A DNA stretch of 64,000 nt, taken from the NCBI RefSeq assembly GCF_014193585.1, contig NZ_BLXY01000002.1:955012-1019011 (forward strand), written 5' to 3'. The position numbers and the translations under genes are program-made. How positions within the stretch are numbered: the stretch's first letter is position 1; each line of letters opens with the position of its first letter. This document shows positions 24,853-35,749 of the stretch, piece by piece. Source of the DNA: Geomonas paludis. GTDB lineage: Bacteria; Desulfobacterota; Desulfuromonadia; Geobacterales; Geobacteraceae. Under the pieces are notes generated by a model. The model was not told where the DNA came from, ran no database searches, and saw nothing but the letters and a program-made list of their open reading frames with translations.

Positions 24853-27816
24853 ATGAAAACCACTACCGCCGCATTGAAGAGACTGAGCGCCGCTACCATG
24901 GAGAACCGCAGCTGGCTAATGGAGCAGTTCCCCCCCTATTTCTTCATCGCCATGAAGGACGAGCCCGAGGCGATGGCCATGCTGGAGCGCGAGATGGCGA
25001 CGCTGGCCCACAACCGCCGGCTGGTGCTCGCGGACCGGGACAAGTGCCTGATCCAGGCGCTCCCCAACGTGCCGGGGTCGCTGTACGACACGCTGCGCCG
25101 CATCCCGGAACGCGAGATCTCCTACGCCATGATCGCCCACTCGGAGAGCCCGCTCCCCGGCAGCGACCGCACCCTGGAGATCCAGCGCTTCGAGTTCGAT
25201 AGAAAGAGCAACAAGGAGATCCAGGACGGCGGGGACGTGGTCATCCCGGCGGGGATCCGCGCCAAGGTCGCCGCCTCGCTGCGCCAAAGCTACCCCGACT
25301 TCGTCATGGGGGAACTCGACCGCCTGCTGCGCATGCTCTGGCTCAACAACGAGAAGTACGTGCGCATGGCATGGCCGGAGCGGGTGGCCCAGGTGGTCAA
25401 CCTGTACCAGAAGGGGGTCAAGGCCGGCGGGCTCTACCTGGACGTCGAGGAGATGGAGGGGGGGCGTGAATCGCGCATCCACTTCGCGGTGGGCAACCCG
25501 CCGCAAAACGACTTCCTGCTCCAGGTGATGGAGGTCTTCAACCGCCTGGACCTGGGGGTGAACCGCGCCTACTGCCTCACCATCTCCAACGGCACCCACC
25601 CCTACTTCCTGGGGACCTTCTACGTGCGCCGCCGCGACGGCCACGTGCTCTCCCGCGACAGCGAACTGTTCAGCCGCCTGAAGGACGAGCTGTGCAACAC
25701 CCAGATCCTCGCCACCACCTCGATCGCCTACCGCGACTTCGTCACCCGCGGGACCTTCAGCGGCAGGGAGGGGTCGCTCATCAACGCCTTCATCGCTTTC
25801 ACCCACACCAACCTCGCCCACAACCAGCCGGACCGTTTCGGCCTGGACGACGTGAAGAGCGCCTTCTTCGCGCACCCCGAGATCGCCCTGCAACTGGCCG
25901 AGCTCTTCTCGGTCCGCTTCGACCCGGCCGTCAACGAGCGGGCGACGCGCTACGCCGAGAAGCTCGAGGAGACCGAGCGGCTGGTCTCCGACTACAACAC
26001 CGGGCACCGCTACCTGGACGAGGTGCGCCGCGCCATCTTCCGCTGCTGCCTCATCTTCATCAAGCACACCCTGAAGACCAACTTCTACGTGCTGCAAAAA
26101 CAGGCGCTCGCCTTCCGGCTCGATCCCTCCTACCTGACCGAACTGGGTGCGGACTTCACCTCGGACCTCCCCTCCGCCCTCCCCTTCCGGGTCACCTTCT
26201 TCTTCAGCCGCTTCGGTTTCGGCTACCACATCGGCTTCTCGGACATCGCCCGCGGCGGCTGGCGCACCGTCATCGCCAGAAACGGCGACGACTTCATCAC
26301 CAACGCCAACACCATCTTCCGGGAGAACTTCGTCCTGGCCCACACCCAGCACCTGAAGAACAAGGACATCTACGAGGGTGGCTCGAAACTGGTGCTGATC
26401 CTGGACGCGGGAGACCTGCAGAGAAGCGGCGAGCGCGACCAGGAGGTGTTGCGCCTGTACAAGCTGCAGTACGGCGTCGCCAACGCCTTTTTGGACATCT
26501 TCGTCACCGACCACGGCGTGGCCAGGCTCCCGGCGGTGGTGGACTACTACCGTGAGGACGAGCCGATCGAGCTCGGGCCGGACGAGAACATGCACGATGC
26601 CATGATCGAGAGCATCGCCCGCATCTCCAAGGAGCGCGGCTACCTCCTGGGCATCGGCATCATGTCCAGCAAGAAGGTGGGGATCAACCACAAGGAGTTC
26701 GGGGTCACCTCGACCGGCGTGGTCCGCTTCGCGGAGATCACCATGGCGGACCTGGGCATCGACATGGTGCACGACGCCTTCAGCGTCAAGTTCACCGGCG
26801 GCCCCAACGGGGACGTGGCGGGCAACGCCATGCGCATCATGCTGGAGCGCTACCCGAGGATGCAGATCCGCCTGATCCTGGACGGCACCGCGGCGCTGTT
26901 CGATCCGCAGGGTGCGCGCCACGGCGAACTGTCGCGCATGCTCCTCAAGGAGGACCTGGACGGCTTCAACCCGCAGGCGCTGCACGAAGGGGGCTTCATG
27001 CTCTTTAGAAGCGGCAGCAGGACCGAGGGGCTGAAGACCCTGTACCGCAAGGTGACCATGGGGGCGGACGGCCTTTGCGAGCAGTGGATCTCCATCGACG
27101 AGTTCTCGCGCGAGTTCGGGGACCTGGTCTTCACCACCGAGGCCGACCTGTTCATCCCCGGCGGCGGGCGCCCGGAAACCATCGACGCCGGCAACTGGGA
27201 GCGCTTCTTCCTCCCCGACGGCACCCCTTCGGCGCGGGCCATCATCGAGGGGGCCAACTCCTTCATCACCCCGCAGGCGCGGGAGCTCTTGCAGAAACGG
27301 GGCGTCATCATCATGCGCGACGCCTCGGCCAACAAGTGCGGCGTGATCTCCTCCTCCTACGAGATCATCGCCAACCTGCTCATGAAGGACAGCGAGTTCC
27401 TGGCCGACAAGGAGGAGTACGTGGCCGGGGTGATCGCCATACTGGAAAAGCGGGCCGCCGACGAGGCGCGGCTGATCCTCAAGCGCCACCGCGAGAGCCC
27501 GGCGCGCCCCTGCACCGAGATCTCCGACGCCATCAGCACCGAGATCAACGGCCACTACGCGCGCCTGTTCCGCTTCTTCCAGGGGCGCCCCGAACTTTTG
27601 GCGCAGGCGCCGTTTCGCCGGGTGATCCTGGCGCACCTCCCCGCGCTGGTGGCCGACAAGGCGCTGTACCGCCGCAGGATCGCGACCCTGCCCCAGAAGT
27701 ACCTCTGCGCCATCCTGGCGGCGGAGTTGGGCTCCTCCATGGTGTACCGGGGCGACCAGGAAACCGAGTTCGAGGACATCCTGCGGCTGCACATCGACCG
27801 CAACTTCGCCGCCTGA
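24853..27816 (+). CDS. Large NAD-dependent glutamate dehydrogenase
   Basis: A 987-residue catabolic glutamate dehydrogenase of the large bacterial type, shorter than the ~1600-residue L_180 class. The catalytic part carries SDIARGGWR (about 464-471, the lysine/glycine-rich substrate region of this class), GVTSTGVVRFAE, the dinucleotide-binding GGPNGDVAGNAM (649-660) and IIEGANSFITPQAR. The long N-terminal third has the ACT-like and helical parts of the family. It would oxidise glutamate to 2-oxoglutarate and ammonia with NAD. The upstream neighbour is a dicarboxylate carrier, so both may serve organic-acid and amino-acid catabolism. AAAGGGAG precedes ATG 24853, and a clear terminator follows. 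Confidence 0.9.
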   Translation: MKTTTAALKRLSAATMENRSWLMEQFPPYFFIAMKDEPEAMAMLEREMATLAHNRRLVLADRDKCLIQALPNVPGSLYDTLRRIPEREISYAMIAHSESPLPGSDRTLEIQRFEFDRKSNKEIQDGGDVVIPAGIRAKVAASLRQSYPDFVMGELDRLLRMLWLNNEKYVRMAWPERVAQVVNLYQKGVKAGGLYLDVEEMEGGRESRIHFAVGNPPQNDFLLQVMEVFNRLDLGVNRAYCLTISNGTHPYFLGTFYVRRRDGHVLSRDSELFSRLKDELCNTQILATTSIAYRDFVTRGTFSGREGSLINAFIAFTHTNLAHNQPDRFGLDDVKSAFFAHPEIALQLAELFSVRFDPAVNERATRYAEKLEETERLVSDYNTGHRYLDEVRRAIFRCCLIFIKHTLKTNFYVLQKQALAFRLDPSYLTELGADFTSDLPSALPFRVTFFFSRFGFGYHIGFSDIARGGWRTVIARNGDDFITNANTIFRENFVLAHTQHLKNKDIYEGGSKLVLILDAGDLQRSGERDQEVLRLYKLQYGVANAFLDIFVTDHGVARLPAVVDYYREDEPIELGPDENMHDAMIESIARISKERGYLLGIGIMSSKKVGINHKEFGVTSTGVVRFAEITMADLGIDMVHDAFSVKFTGGPNGDVAGNAMRIMLERYPRMQIRLILDGTAALFDPQGARHGELSRMLLKEDLDGFNPQALHEGGFMLFRSGSRTEGLKTLYRKVTMGADGLCEQWISIDEFSREFGDLVFTTEADLFIPGGGRPETIDAGNWERFFLPDGTPSARAIIEGANSFITPQARELLQKRGVIIMRDASANKCGVISSSYEIIANLLMKDSEFLADKEEYVAGVIAILEKRAADEARLILKRHRESPARPCTEISDAISTEINGHYARLFRFFQGRPELLAQAPFRRVILAHLPALVADKALYRRRIATLPQKYLCAILAAELGSSMVYRGDQETEFEDILRLHIDRNFAA

Positions 27817-27853
27817 GCCCCCGTCCCCCTTCCCTCACCGCGGCACCCTTACC

Positions 27854-27885
27854 AGCCCGCCGGCAACGGCGGGCTGCTTTCGTTT
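27854..27885 (+). terminator. Rho-independent terminator after glutamate dehydrogenase
   Basis: A perfect nine-base stem, AGCCCGCCG and CGGCGGGCT, with a GCAA loop, followed by TTTCGTTT. It lies 38 bp after the stop codon at 27816. Confidence 0.9.
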
Positions 27886-28060
27886 GTGCAACAAGGTTTT
27901 GCTGCTATTATCATTAAGTTGCGCGCGGGCCGCCCCCGCTCAACCGCGTCCCCTCCCGTCAGGGGAGGGGAAGAGCCGGCGTCCGAACAACACCGGGGCT
28001 CAACCTTTCTGGCCAACTGCCGATGAGGAGCGCATCGCACCGATCTTCCGGAGGAACGCA

Positions 28061-30598
28061 GTGTCTTACCTCAACGGCCCACATCCCCACCCACGCAACC
28101 GCTCGGCGGCGGTACGCTACAGCGCCATCCTGTTCGCCACCTTCCTGGTCGTGTTCGGCCTGATAGTCTGGTTCACCGAAGGCAACAACCTCAAGGCGAA
28201 GCAAAGCGACCTGGCCAGCAGGGCGCGGACCTTCAGCGGATCGCTGCAACTGACCCTGGAAGGGGACGCGAGCTACCTGGGGCTGTTGGCCCTGGACCGG
28301 GCCTCGGGCAAACTCACCCACGAGCTTTTCCAGGAGCGCGCCGGGCAGTACGTGCAGGCCCACCCCCAGCTGATCAACATCACCTGGGTCGACGCCGACT
28401 TCTTCATCACCGACGTGGCGCCGCTGGCACAGAACCAGCAGATCGTCGGCCTGCAGCTGAACCTCCCCGAGCCCAAGCGGGCCTCGGCCCTGGCCAAGCA
28501 ACTGCGCAAGCCGGTCTATACCCGCCCCTTCGAGGCCATCCAGGGCCGCGCCTCCTTCGAGGTCTGGGTCCCGGTGTACCGCGGGGACACCTTCCTCGGG
28601 CTCTTCGGAGGGATCTATTCCTGCGACAGGCTCCTGCAGCAGCTGATCGCCCATACCCAGCAGCGCCTGTACCACCTGAGCCTCACCGACCCAAACGGCC
28701 GCCTTTTGGCCACCATGCCGCATGCCGCGCCCCTGGACCGGCACTTCGCCAAGGAGTGGGCGGTCACCGATCCGGAGAGCGGGGTGATGCTGCGGGTAAC
28801 CCGCTACCAGGGGCGCACAGACTGGCGCCTGTACCTGTTGAAGGCGATCTCGCTCCTTTTGGTGCTGGGGATGTCCTACACGCTCTACAACCTCAAGGTC
28901 GAAATCGAGGAGCGCAAGCACGCCGAGGAGGAGATCAAGAAGCAGGCCGCGCTTTTGGAAGAGGAAATCTCCGAGCGCCAGGCGGCCCAGGAATCGCTGC
29001 AGGAGCAGGCGGCGCTTCTGGAGGAGGAGATCACCGAGCGCTGGCAGGCGGAGGAGGCGCTCAGGGAGAGCGAGGAGCGGCTCAGGCTGCTGCTGGATTC
29101 CACCGGCGAGGCGATCTACGGCATCGACGTCGACGGCATCTGCACCTTCTGCAACCGGGCCTGCCTGAGGATGCTGGGCTACCAAAGCGACAGCGATCTT
29201 TTGGGCAAGAACATCCACGACATCATGCACCACAGCTACCCCGACGGCCGCCCCATGCCCCAGGAGGAGTGCAGCGCCCACAACAGCATGTTGCAGGGCA
29301 AGGGGAGCCACGTGGAAGACGAGGTGTTCTGGCGCGCCGACGGCAGCAGCTTCCCGGTTGAGTACTGGTCCTACCCCCAGGTGAAGGAGGCAAGGGTGGT
29401 GGGGGCCGTGGTGGCCTTCATCAACACCACCGAACGCAGGCACCTGGAAGAGCAGTTCCGCCAGTCGCAGAAGATGGAGTCGATCGGCCGTCTGGCCGGC
29501 GGGGTGGCCCACGACTTCAACAACATGCTGAGCGTCATCTCCGGCGCCGCCGAGCTTTCCAAGCGCAAGCTCGAGGACGGCGAGCCGATCGGGCAATACC
29601 TGGAGCTGATCATCAACGCCGCCAGGCGCTCCGGCGACATCACCAGGCAGCTGTTGGCCTTCTCCCGCAAGGAGGTGGTGTCGCCCAAACCGGTGCAGCT
29701 GAACCGGCTCATCGAGGACTCCATCAAGATCCTGACCAGGCTGATCAGCGAGGACGTGAAGCTCTCCTTCCATCCCGGCCCCGAGCTCTGGAGCGTCCTG
29801 ATCGCCCCGTCGCAGGTGGACCAGATCCTGATGAACCTCGCGGTGAACGCCCGCGACGCCATGCCCGAGGGGGGCAGTCTCACCATCGAGACCGGCAACG
29901 TCAGGATCCCCAGCCACTACGCCTACCTGCATCCCGAGGCGAGGCCGGGGGACTACGTGCAGCTTACCGTGAGCGACACCGGCCATGGCATGGACAAGGC
30001 GACCGCCGCCCACGTCTTCGAGCCCTTCTTCACCACCAAGGGACAGGGCAAGGGGACCGGACTGGGCCTCGCCACGGTGTACGGCATCGTCACCCAAAAC
30101 GGCGGCTTCATCAACGTCTACAGCGAGCCGGGCCAGGGTGCCGTGTTCAAGATCTACCTGCCCCGCCTCCAGGAGAGCCCGGCGGCGCCGCAGGGGGACC
30201 GCCCCGAGGACGCCCCGCTGTCGGGGACGATCCTGCTGGTCGAGGACGAGGAGATGCTTTTGTGGCTCACCACGAGGCTCCTCGAGGAGATGGGGCTCAA
30301 GGTGATCCAGGCGCAGAGCCCCCTGGAGGCGCTGGAGATCAGCCGGCAGCGCGGCGCCGAGATCGACCTGGTGCTGACCGACGTGGTGATGCCGGAGATG
30401 AACGGCAGGGAGTTGTCGGAGCGGATCAGGGATAGCCTGCCGGAGATGAAGGTGCTCTTCATGTCCGGGCACACCTCCGACAACGTGATCCAGCGCGGGG
30501 TGATAGAGGCCGGGATGCACTACATCCAGAAGCCCCTGGAAATGGAAAAGCTCAAGAGGAAGCTCTCGGAAATGCTGGCCAAGCGGCAAGAGCCTTGA
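28061..30598 (+). CDS. Hybrid histidine kinase with periplasmic sensor and receiver domain (GTG start)
   Basis: An 845-residue membrane-bound hybrid kinase: TM1 (about 20-38), a periplasmic Cache-like region (45-255), TM2 (258-276), a duplicated coiled coil (two AALLEEEI-type repeats near 296-325), a PAS domain (about 335-460), HisKA with His484 in GGVAHDFNN, an ATPase domain (DTGHGMD, GKGTGLGL), and a C-terminal receiver domain with Asp774 (LTDVVMPEMNG). GTG 28061 is chosen as start because GGAGG lies six bases upstream; an open frame extends further 5' through repeat-like sequence. CheD follows in the same direction 31 bp later. The output is not visible; phosphotransfer to a separate protein is likely. 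Confidence 0.88.
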   Translation: MSYLNGPHPHPRNRSAAVRYSAILFATFLVVFGLIVWFTEGNNLKAKQSDLASRARTFSGSLQLTLEGDASYLGLLALDRASGKLTHELFQERAGQYVQAHPQLINITWVDADFFITDVAPLAQNQQIVGLQLNLPEPKRASALAKQLRKPVYTRPFEAIQGRASFEVWVPVYRGDTFLGLFGGIYSCDRLLQQLIAHTQQRLYHLSLTDPNGRLLATMPHAAPLDRHFAKEWAVTDPESGVMLRVTRYQGRTDWRLYLLKAISLLLVLGMSYTLYNLKVEIEERKHAEEEIKKQAALLEEEISERQAAQESLQEQAALLEEEITERWQAEEALRESEERLRLLLDSTGEAIYGIDVDGICTFCNRACLRMLGYQSDSDLLGKNIHDIMHHSYPDGRPMPQEECSAHNSMLQGKGSHVEDEVFWRADGSSFPVEYWSYPQVKEARVVGAVVAFINTTERRHLEEQFRQSQKMESIGRLAGGVAHDFNNMLSVISGAAELSKRKLEDGEPIGQYLELIINAARRSGDITRQLLAFSRKEVVSPKPVQLNRLIEDSIKILTRLISEDVKLSFHPGPELWSVLIAPSQVDQILMNLAVNARDAMPEGGSLTIETGNVRIPSHYAYLHPEARPGDYVQLTVSDTGHGMDKATAAHVFEPFFTTKGQGKGTGLGLATVYGIVTQNGGFINVYSEPGQGAVFKIYLPRLQESPAAPQGDRPEDAPLSGTILLVEDEEMLLWLTTRLLEEMGLKVIQAQSPLEALEISRQRGAEIDLVLTDVVMPEMNGRELSERIRDSLPEMKVLFMSGHTSDNVIQRGVIEAGMHYIQKPLEMEKLKRKLSEMLAKRQEP

Positions 30599-30629
30599 CG
30601 CGGGTCGCCAGCTACGCGGCGGGTGGGGC

Positions 30630-31226
30630 ATGAAGGTCGAGAAATACCAAAACGGCGAGCGGGTCACCATCGCGCCGGGCGAATTCTACGTCACCGGGAA
30701 GCCCGGGGTGATCACCACCCTGCTCGGCTCCTGCATCGCCGCGTGCCTGTACGACCCGGGCCGGCGTCTGATCGGCATGAACCACTTCATGCTGAGCAAC
30801 CCGCGCTACTCCAAGGAGTTGCCGCTCAACATCACCGACGCGGGGCGCTACGGCATCCATGCCATGGACCTCTTGATCAACGCCATGATGGCCAACGGGA
30901 CCGACCGCTTCCGGATCAGGGCCAAGATCTTCGGGGGAGCCACCATCATCAACCCGGGCGCGGTCACCGACAACTTCTTCTGCGTGGGGCAGGTGAACTG
31001 CCGCTTCATCCTGCAGTACCTGGAAAAGGAACGGATACCGATCGACGCCATGGACATCGGCGGGGACTTCGGGAGGGTGATCCACTTCTCCAACGGCGAC
31101 TTTTCCGTGCACCGCCGCAAGGTCGATTCAAGCCGCAGCAGCAAACTGGCCGAACGCGACCGCTACTGCTGGCAGAAGGCGATCGAGCAGCAACAGGCCG
31201 CGCTCACCGAGGTCGACCTGTGGTAA
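30630..31226 (+). CDS. cheD: Chemoreceptor glutamine deamidase
   Basis: A 198-residue CheD. It converts specific glutamines on methyl-accepting receptors to glutamate and can be sequestered by CheC. The catalytic cysteine is Cys35 in LLGSCIAACLYD and the histidine is His52 in GMNHFML. IFGGATIINP and the conserved GGDFGRVIHF complete the family pattern. No cheC, cheB or cheR lies beside it, so it is an outlying chemotaxis gene, apparently transcribed with the hybrid kinase. A chemoreceptor that it could modify is encoded at 17147-19045. Confidence 0.93.
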   Translation: MKVEKYQNGERVTIAPGEFYVTGKPGVITTLLGSCIAACLYDPGRRLIGMNHFMLSNPRYSKELPLNITDAGRYGIHAMDLLINAMMANGTDRFRIRAKIFGGATIINPGAVTDNFFCVGQVNCRFILQYLEKERIPIDAMDIGGDFGRVIHFSNGDFSVHRRKVDSSRSSKLAERDRYCWQKAIEQQQAALTEVDLW

Positions 31227-31248
31227 ACGGGAAAGGAAGGACCAGCTG

Positions 31249-31710
31249 ATGAAGATGTACCTGATGAAGCAGGAACAGCTGCTGCCCCTGTCACCGGAAC
31301 AGGCCTGGGAGTTTTTCGTGCACCCGGGCAACCTGCCGCGCATAACACCGCCCAACCTCGGCTTCAAGATCACCGGGGAGCTTCCCGATAAGATGCACGC
31401 CGGCATGATCGTCACCTACACGGTGACCCCCTTTCTCGGGATGGCGGTCAACTGGGTCACCGAGATCACCCACATGCAGGAGCCGTACTTCTTCGTGGAC
31501 GAACAGCGCTTCGGGCCGTACCGGATGTGGCATCACCAGCACATCTTCACGGAGACGCCGCAGGGGACGCTGATGACCGACCTGGTGCACTACGTGCTCC
31601 CCTTCGGGCCCCTGGGGCGGGTCGCGGCGCCCCTGGTGGCGCGCCGGGTGCGCGGCATCTTCGACTACCGCCGCGAAGCCCTAGCCCGGGAACTGGGCTT
31701 TCCCGTGTAG
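31249..31710 (+). CDS. SRPBCC (START-like) ligand-binding family protein
   Basis: A 153-residue single-domain helix-grip protein. The family pattern is QLLPLSPEQAWEFFVHPGNLPRITPP at the start, strands with MIVTYTVTPFLGMAVNWVTEI, EPYFFVDEQRFGPYRMWHH, then a long C-terminal helix ending YRREALARELG. It binds an unknown hydrophobic ligand and often occurs beside NAD-epimerase-like genes, absent here. GGAAGG precedes ATG 31249. It ends the transcript that begins with the hybrid kinase; a terminator follows six bases after the stop. Confidence 0.82.
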   Translation: MKMYLMKQEQLLPLSPEQAWEFFVHPGNLPRITPPNLGFKITGELPDKMHAGMIVTYTVTPFLGMAVNWVTEITHMQEPYFFVDEQRFGPYRMWHHQHIFTETPQGTLMTDLVHYVLPFGPLGRVAAPLVARRVRGIFDYRREALARELGFPV

Positions 31711-31715
31711 ACCAG

Positions 31716-31747
31716 GGGCAGGCGCAAAAAGAGCCTGCCCATTTTTT
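31716..31747 (+). terminator. Rho-independent terminator after SRPBCC gene
   Basis: Stem GGGCAGGC and GCCTGCCC with a nine-base loop, followed by ATTTTTT. It starts six bases after the stop codon at 31710. Confidence 0.92.
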
Positions 31748-31943
31748 ATGCAAAAAGGTAAAAAACCATGATCTGCGGGGAGAAAGGAGTCCCATCCCAA
31801 AAGTTATCCACAGCCTTTTCCACCAAACTGTGTACAGCGAAGCCGCGCCCAGATGGGTGCTAGCTCCAGGGCGCTGTTTTTATGCACTTTCCCGCCATTT
31901 TGCGCAGCTTCGACATTATATTGACGAAAACTAATGTTGAAGA

Positions 31944-32237
31944 CTAGCCCTTGCCGCCCCAAAGCGGGTCGTCGAAGAACTGGCGCCTGAGCTGTTCGTC
32001 CGGGTTCTGCTCGTAGAACTCCTCTTCTGCAAAGGAAAAACGGTAGTCGGCAAGGTAGTCGAGCAGCACCCGGTAGGCGGCATTGACCTTCCTCATCTCG
32101 TCGCTGTCCGCCGGTGCCCCCAGGTCGGGATGATGTCTTTTCACCAGTTCGCGGTGCCGGTTCTTGATCTCCCTGAGGCTCGCCCGCTCCTCCAGGCCAA
32201 ACACCGCCAGGGCCAGCTGCAACTCCTTGTAGGTCAT
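31944..32237 (-). CDS. Small J-domain (DnaJ-like) protein
   Basis: A 97-residue protein consisting of little more than a J domain with the HPD motif at residues 36-38 (KRHHPDLG) and helices II and III on either side (SLREIKNRHRELVK; MRKVNAAYRVLLDYL). It should stimulate a DnaK-type ATPase; there is no zinc or client-binding domain. Its ATG overlaps the transaldolase stop by four bases (32234-32237), so translation is coupled. A GGAGGGGG ribosome-binding site supports the start. Its place at the end of a pentose-phosphate operon is unusual. Confidence 0.88.
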   Translation of the reverse strand: MTYKELQLALAVFGLEERASLREIKNRHRELVKRHHPDLGAPADSDEMRKVNAAYRVLLDYLADYRFSFAEEEFYEQNPDEQLRRQFFDDPLWGGKG

Positions 32238-33382
32238 CCCCCTCCCTCCCGGCCTCCCGCGAGCGCCGCGCTCCGTTTCAGCTCGATGTTGCGCAACAGG
32301 CTGTCGTAGGGGCGGGCCAGCCGCTGCACCCCCTCGTCCTCCAGTTCCTGGGCCAGCCGGTCCGGGTCGATCCCCAGCGCGCAGAGCTGTTCCAGCAGGG
32401 CCTGGGCGTCCTGCGCCCCCAGGTCGAGCCGGCTCACCGGGCGCCCCCGCTCGCGGTAGGCGGCCAGCACGCCGGGGGACATGACCTGCACCGTCTCCGG
32501 CCCGACCAACGCCTCGGGATAGCGCAGGTCGAAGCTCGCGGCTTCCTTCGCGCCCGAGCAGACCCAGGCCAGCCGCTGCGGTCTTCCCCCCCGCGCCGCC
32601 AGCGCCAGGAAGCGGCTGTCGCGGTGCATCTCGCGGTTCACGCCGCGCAGCACCTTGGCCAGGGCGATGCCCCCCTCCCCCCTGAGCGCCCCGGCCAGCA
32701 CCCTGCCGGAGTCGCTCGCCAGCGCCACGCGGGAGAGAAGCGGCTCCAGCACCCGGTCGATCCCCCCCAGCGGCAGCCCCACCACCGAGGCCACCCGTTC
32801 CAGCGGCAGTCCGCGCGCGGCGCGCCGGGAGAGGCCGTCCAGGTACGCCTCGGCGACGGCGCGGTAACGGGGGACGCTGAAGACGGGATCCACGCGCACG
32901 TTCACCGCCTCGCTCACAAGCTGGCGCAGGGCGGCCACCGCCTCGAGGGTGCCGGCCATCTTGATGAAGACGTTGGGGCGGTCGGCAAGGTCGCGCAAAC
33001 GCCTGGCCTCCAGGACCATGGCGGAGGCGTCGTGGGCGAGGTGGGGGGAGAGCTCCAGGGTGACGAAACCGTCGCTGCCGCCGCTTTGCTGGTACACGGG
33101 AAGCAACAGGTCCGCCGCGGCCCTGACGTCGTCGACGAGCAGCGCGTCGTAGATGGAAAGCGGCGGGAGGCCGCTTTGGGCCAGATGCGCGATGTCGGCG
33201 TCGTAATCGCTTCCCGCGGCAATGGCATGTTCGAGGACGGCGGTGCTGCAGCCGACGCCGCTGACGCCGTCCTCCTGGATCAGGGCGACCAGCTCCCCGG
33301 AGAGCAGGGCGCGGCGGCTGACGCCGTCGAGCCACACGCTCTGGCCGCACTGCAACAGCCTCGAGACCGGCGTATCCCTCAT
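32234..33382 (-). CDS. tal: Transaldolase-family protein
   Basis: A 382-residue protein of the long transaldolase class. The Schiff-base lysine is expected at Lys141 in NVFIKMAGTLE, and DPVFSVPRYRAVAEAYLDGL, plus the SRVALASDSG segment, fit the barrel. It would move dihydroxyacetone units between sugar phosphates in the non-oxidative pentose phosphate pathway, together with the transketolase encoded 49 bp upstream. The segment that normally reads T-S-N-P near residue 45 is GVGCSTAVLE, so the conserved asparagine is missing; activity is therefore less certain. It overlaps the J-domain gene by four bases. Confidence 0.82.
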   Translation of the reverse strand: MRDTPVSRLLQCGQSVWLDGVSRRALLSGELVALIQEDGVSGVGCSTAVLEHAIAAGSDYDADIAHLAQSGLPPLSIYDALLVDDVRAAADLLLPVYQQSGGSDGFVTLELSPHLAHDASAMVLEARRLRDLADRPNVFIKMAGTLEAVAALRQLVSEAVNVRVDPVFSVPRYRAVAEAYLDGLSRRAARGLPLERVASVVGLPLGGIDRVLEPLLSRVALASDSGRVLAGALRGEGGIALAKVLRGVNREMHRDSRFLALAARGGRPQRLAWVCSGAKEAASFDLRYPEALVGPETVQVMSPGVLAAYRERGRPVSRLDLGAQDAQALLEQLCALGIDPDRLAQELEDEGVQRLARPYDSLLRNIELKRSAALAGGREGGG

Positions 33383-33431
33383 GGTCGCTCCTTGCCGGGG
33401 CGCGCCCCGGACCGGCGCTACGCGCCGCGGT

Positions 33432-35504
<2,073 letters not shown>

Positions 35505-35749
35505 GGCGCTGCTCCTCGAGGTTGAAGTTGCGGGAGCATCGGCACTGTTTCCGCCACGCCTGTTCAGTGATCCCCACGGTAAGCTGTGGCGGGAACCTGC
35601 GATGCTTCCTGCCATGACTATAACAAGTGAAAGGGGAAATAGGAACTGAGTCCTCAATTGACAATGGACGAGTGACAATTGACAGTGTCTGCCGATCCTA
35701 TGACTGCGCCTTTCATTCCCGATACAGTTTCAGCCCCGTCCGTCGCCGC

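Noticed and set aside
31804..31812. TTATCCACA, a perfect DnaA-box-like 9-mer
   Set aside because: A single box without a cluster, an A+T-rich unwinding element or dnaA/dnaN nearby is expected by chance; it is not called an origin.
31944..33350. 468-residue frame covering transaldolase and J-domain genes
   Set aside because: Only the last 97 residues are a real J domain. The rest is an Arg/Pro/Gly-rich shadow of the transaldolase frame.
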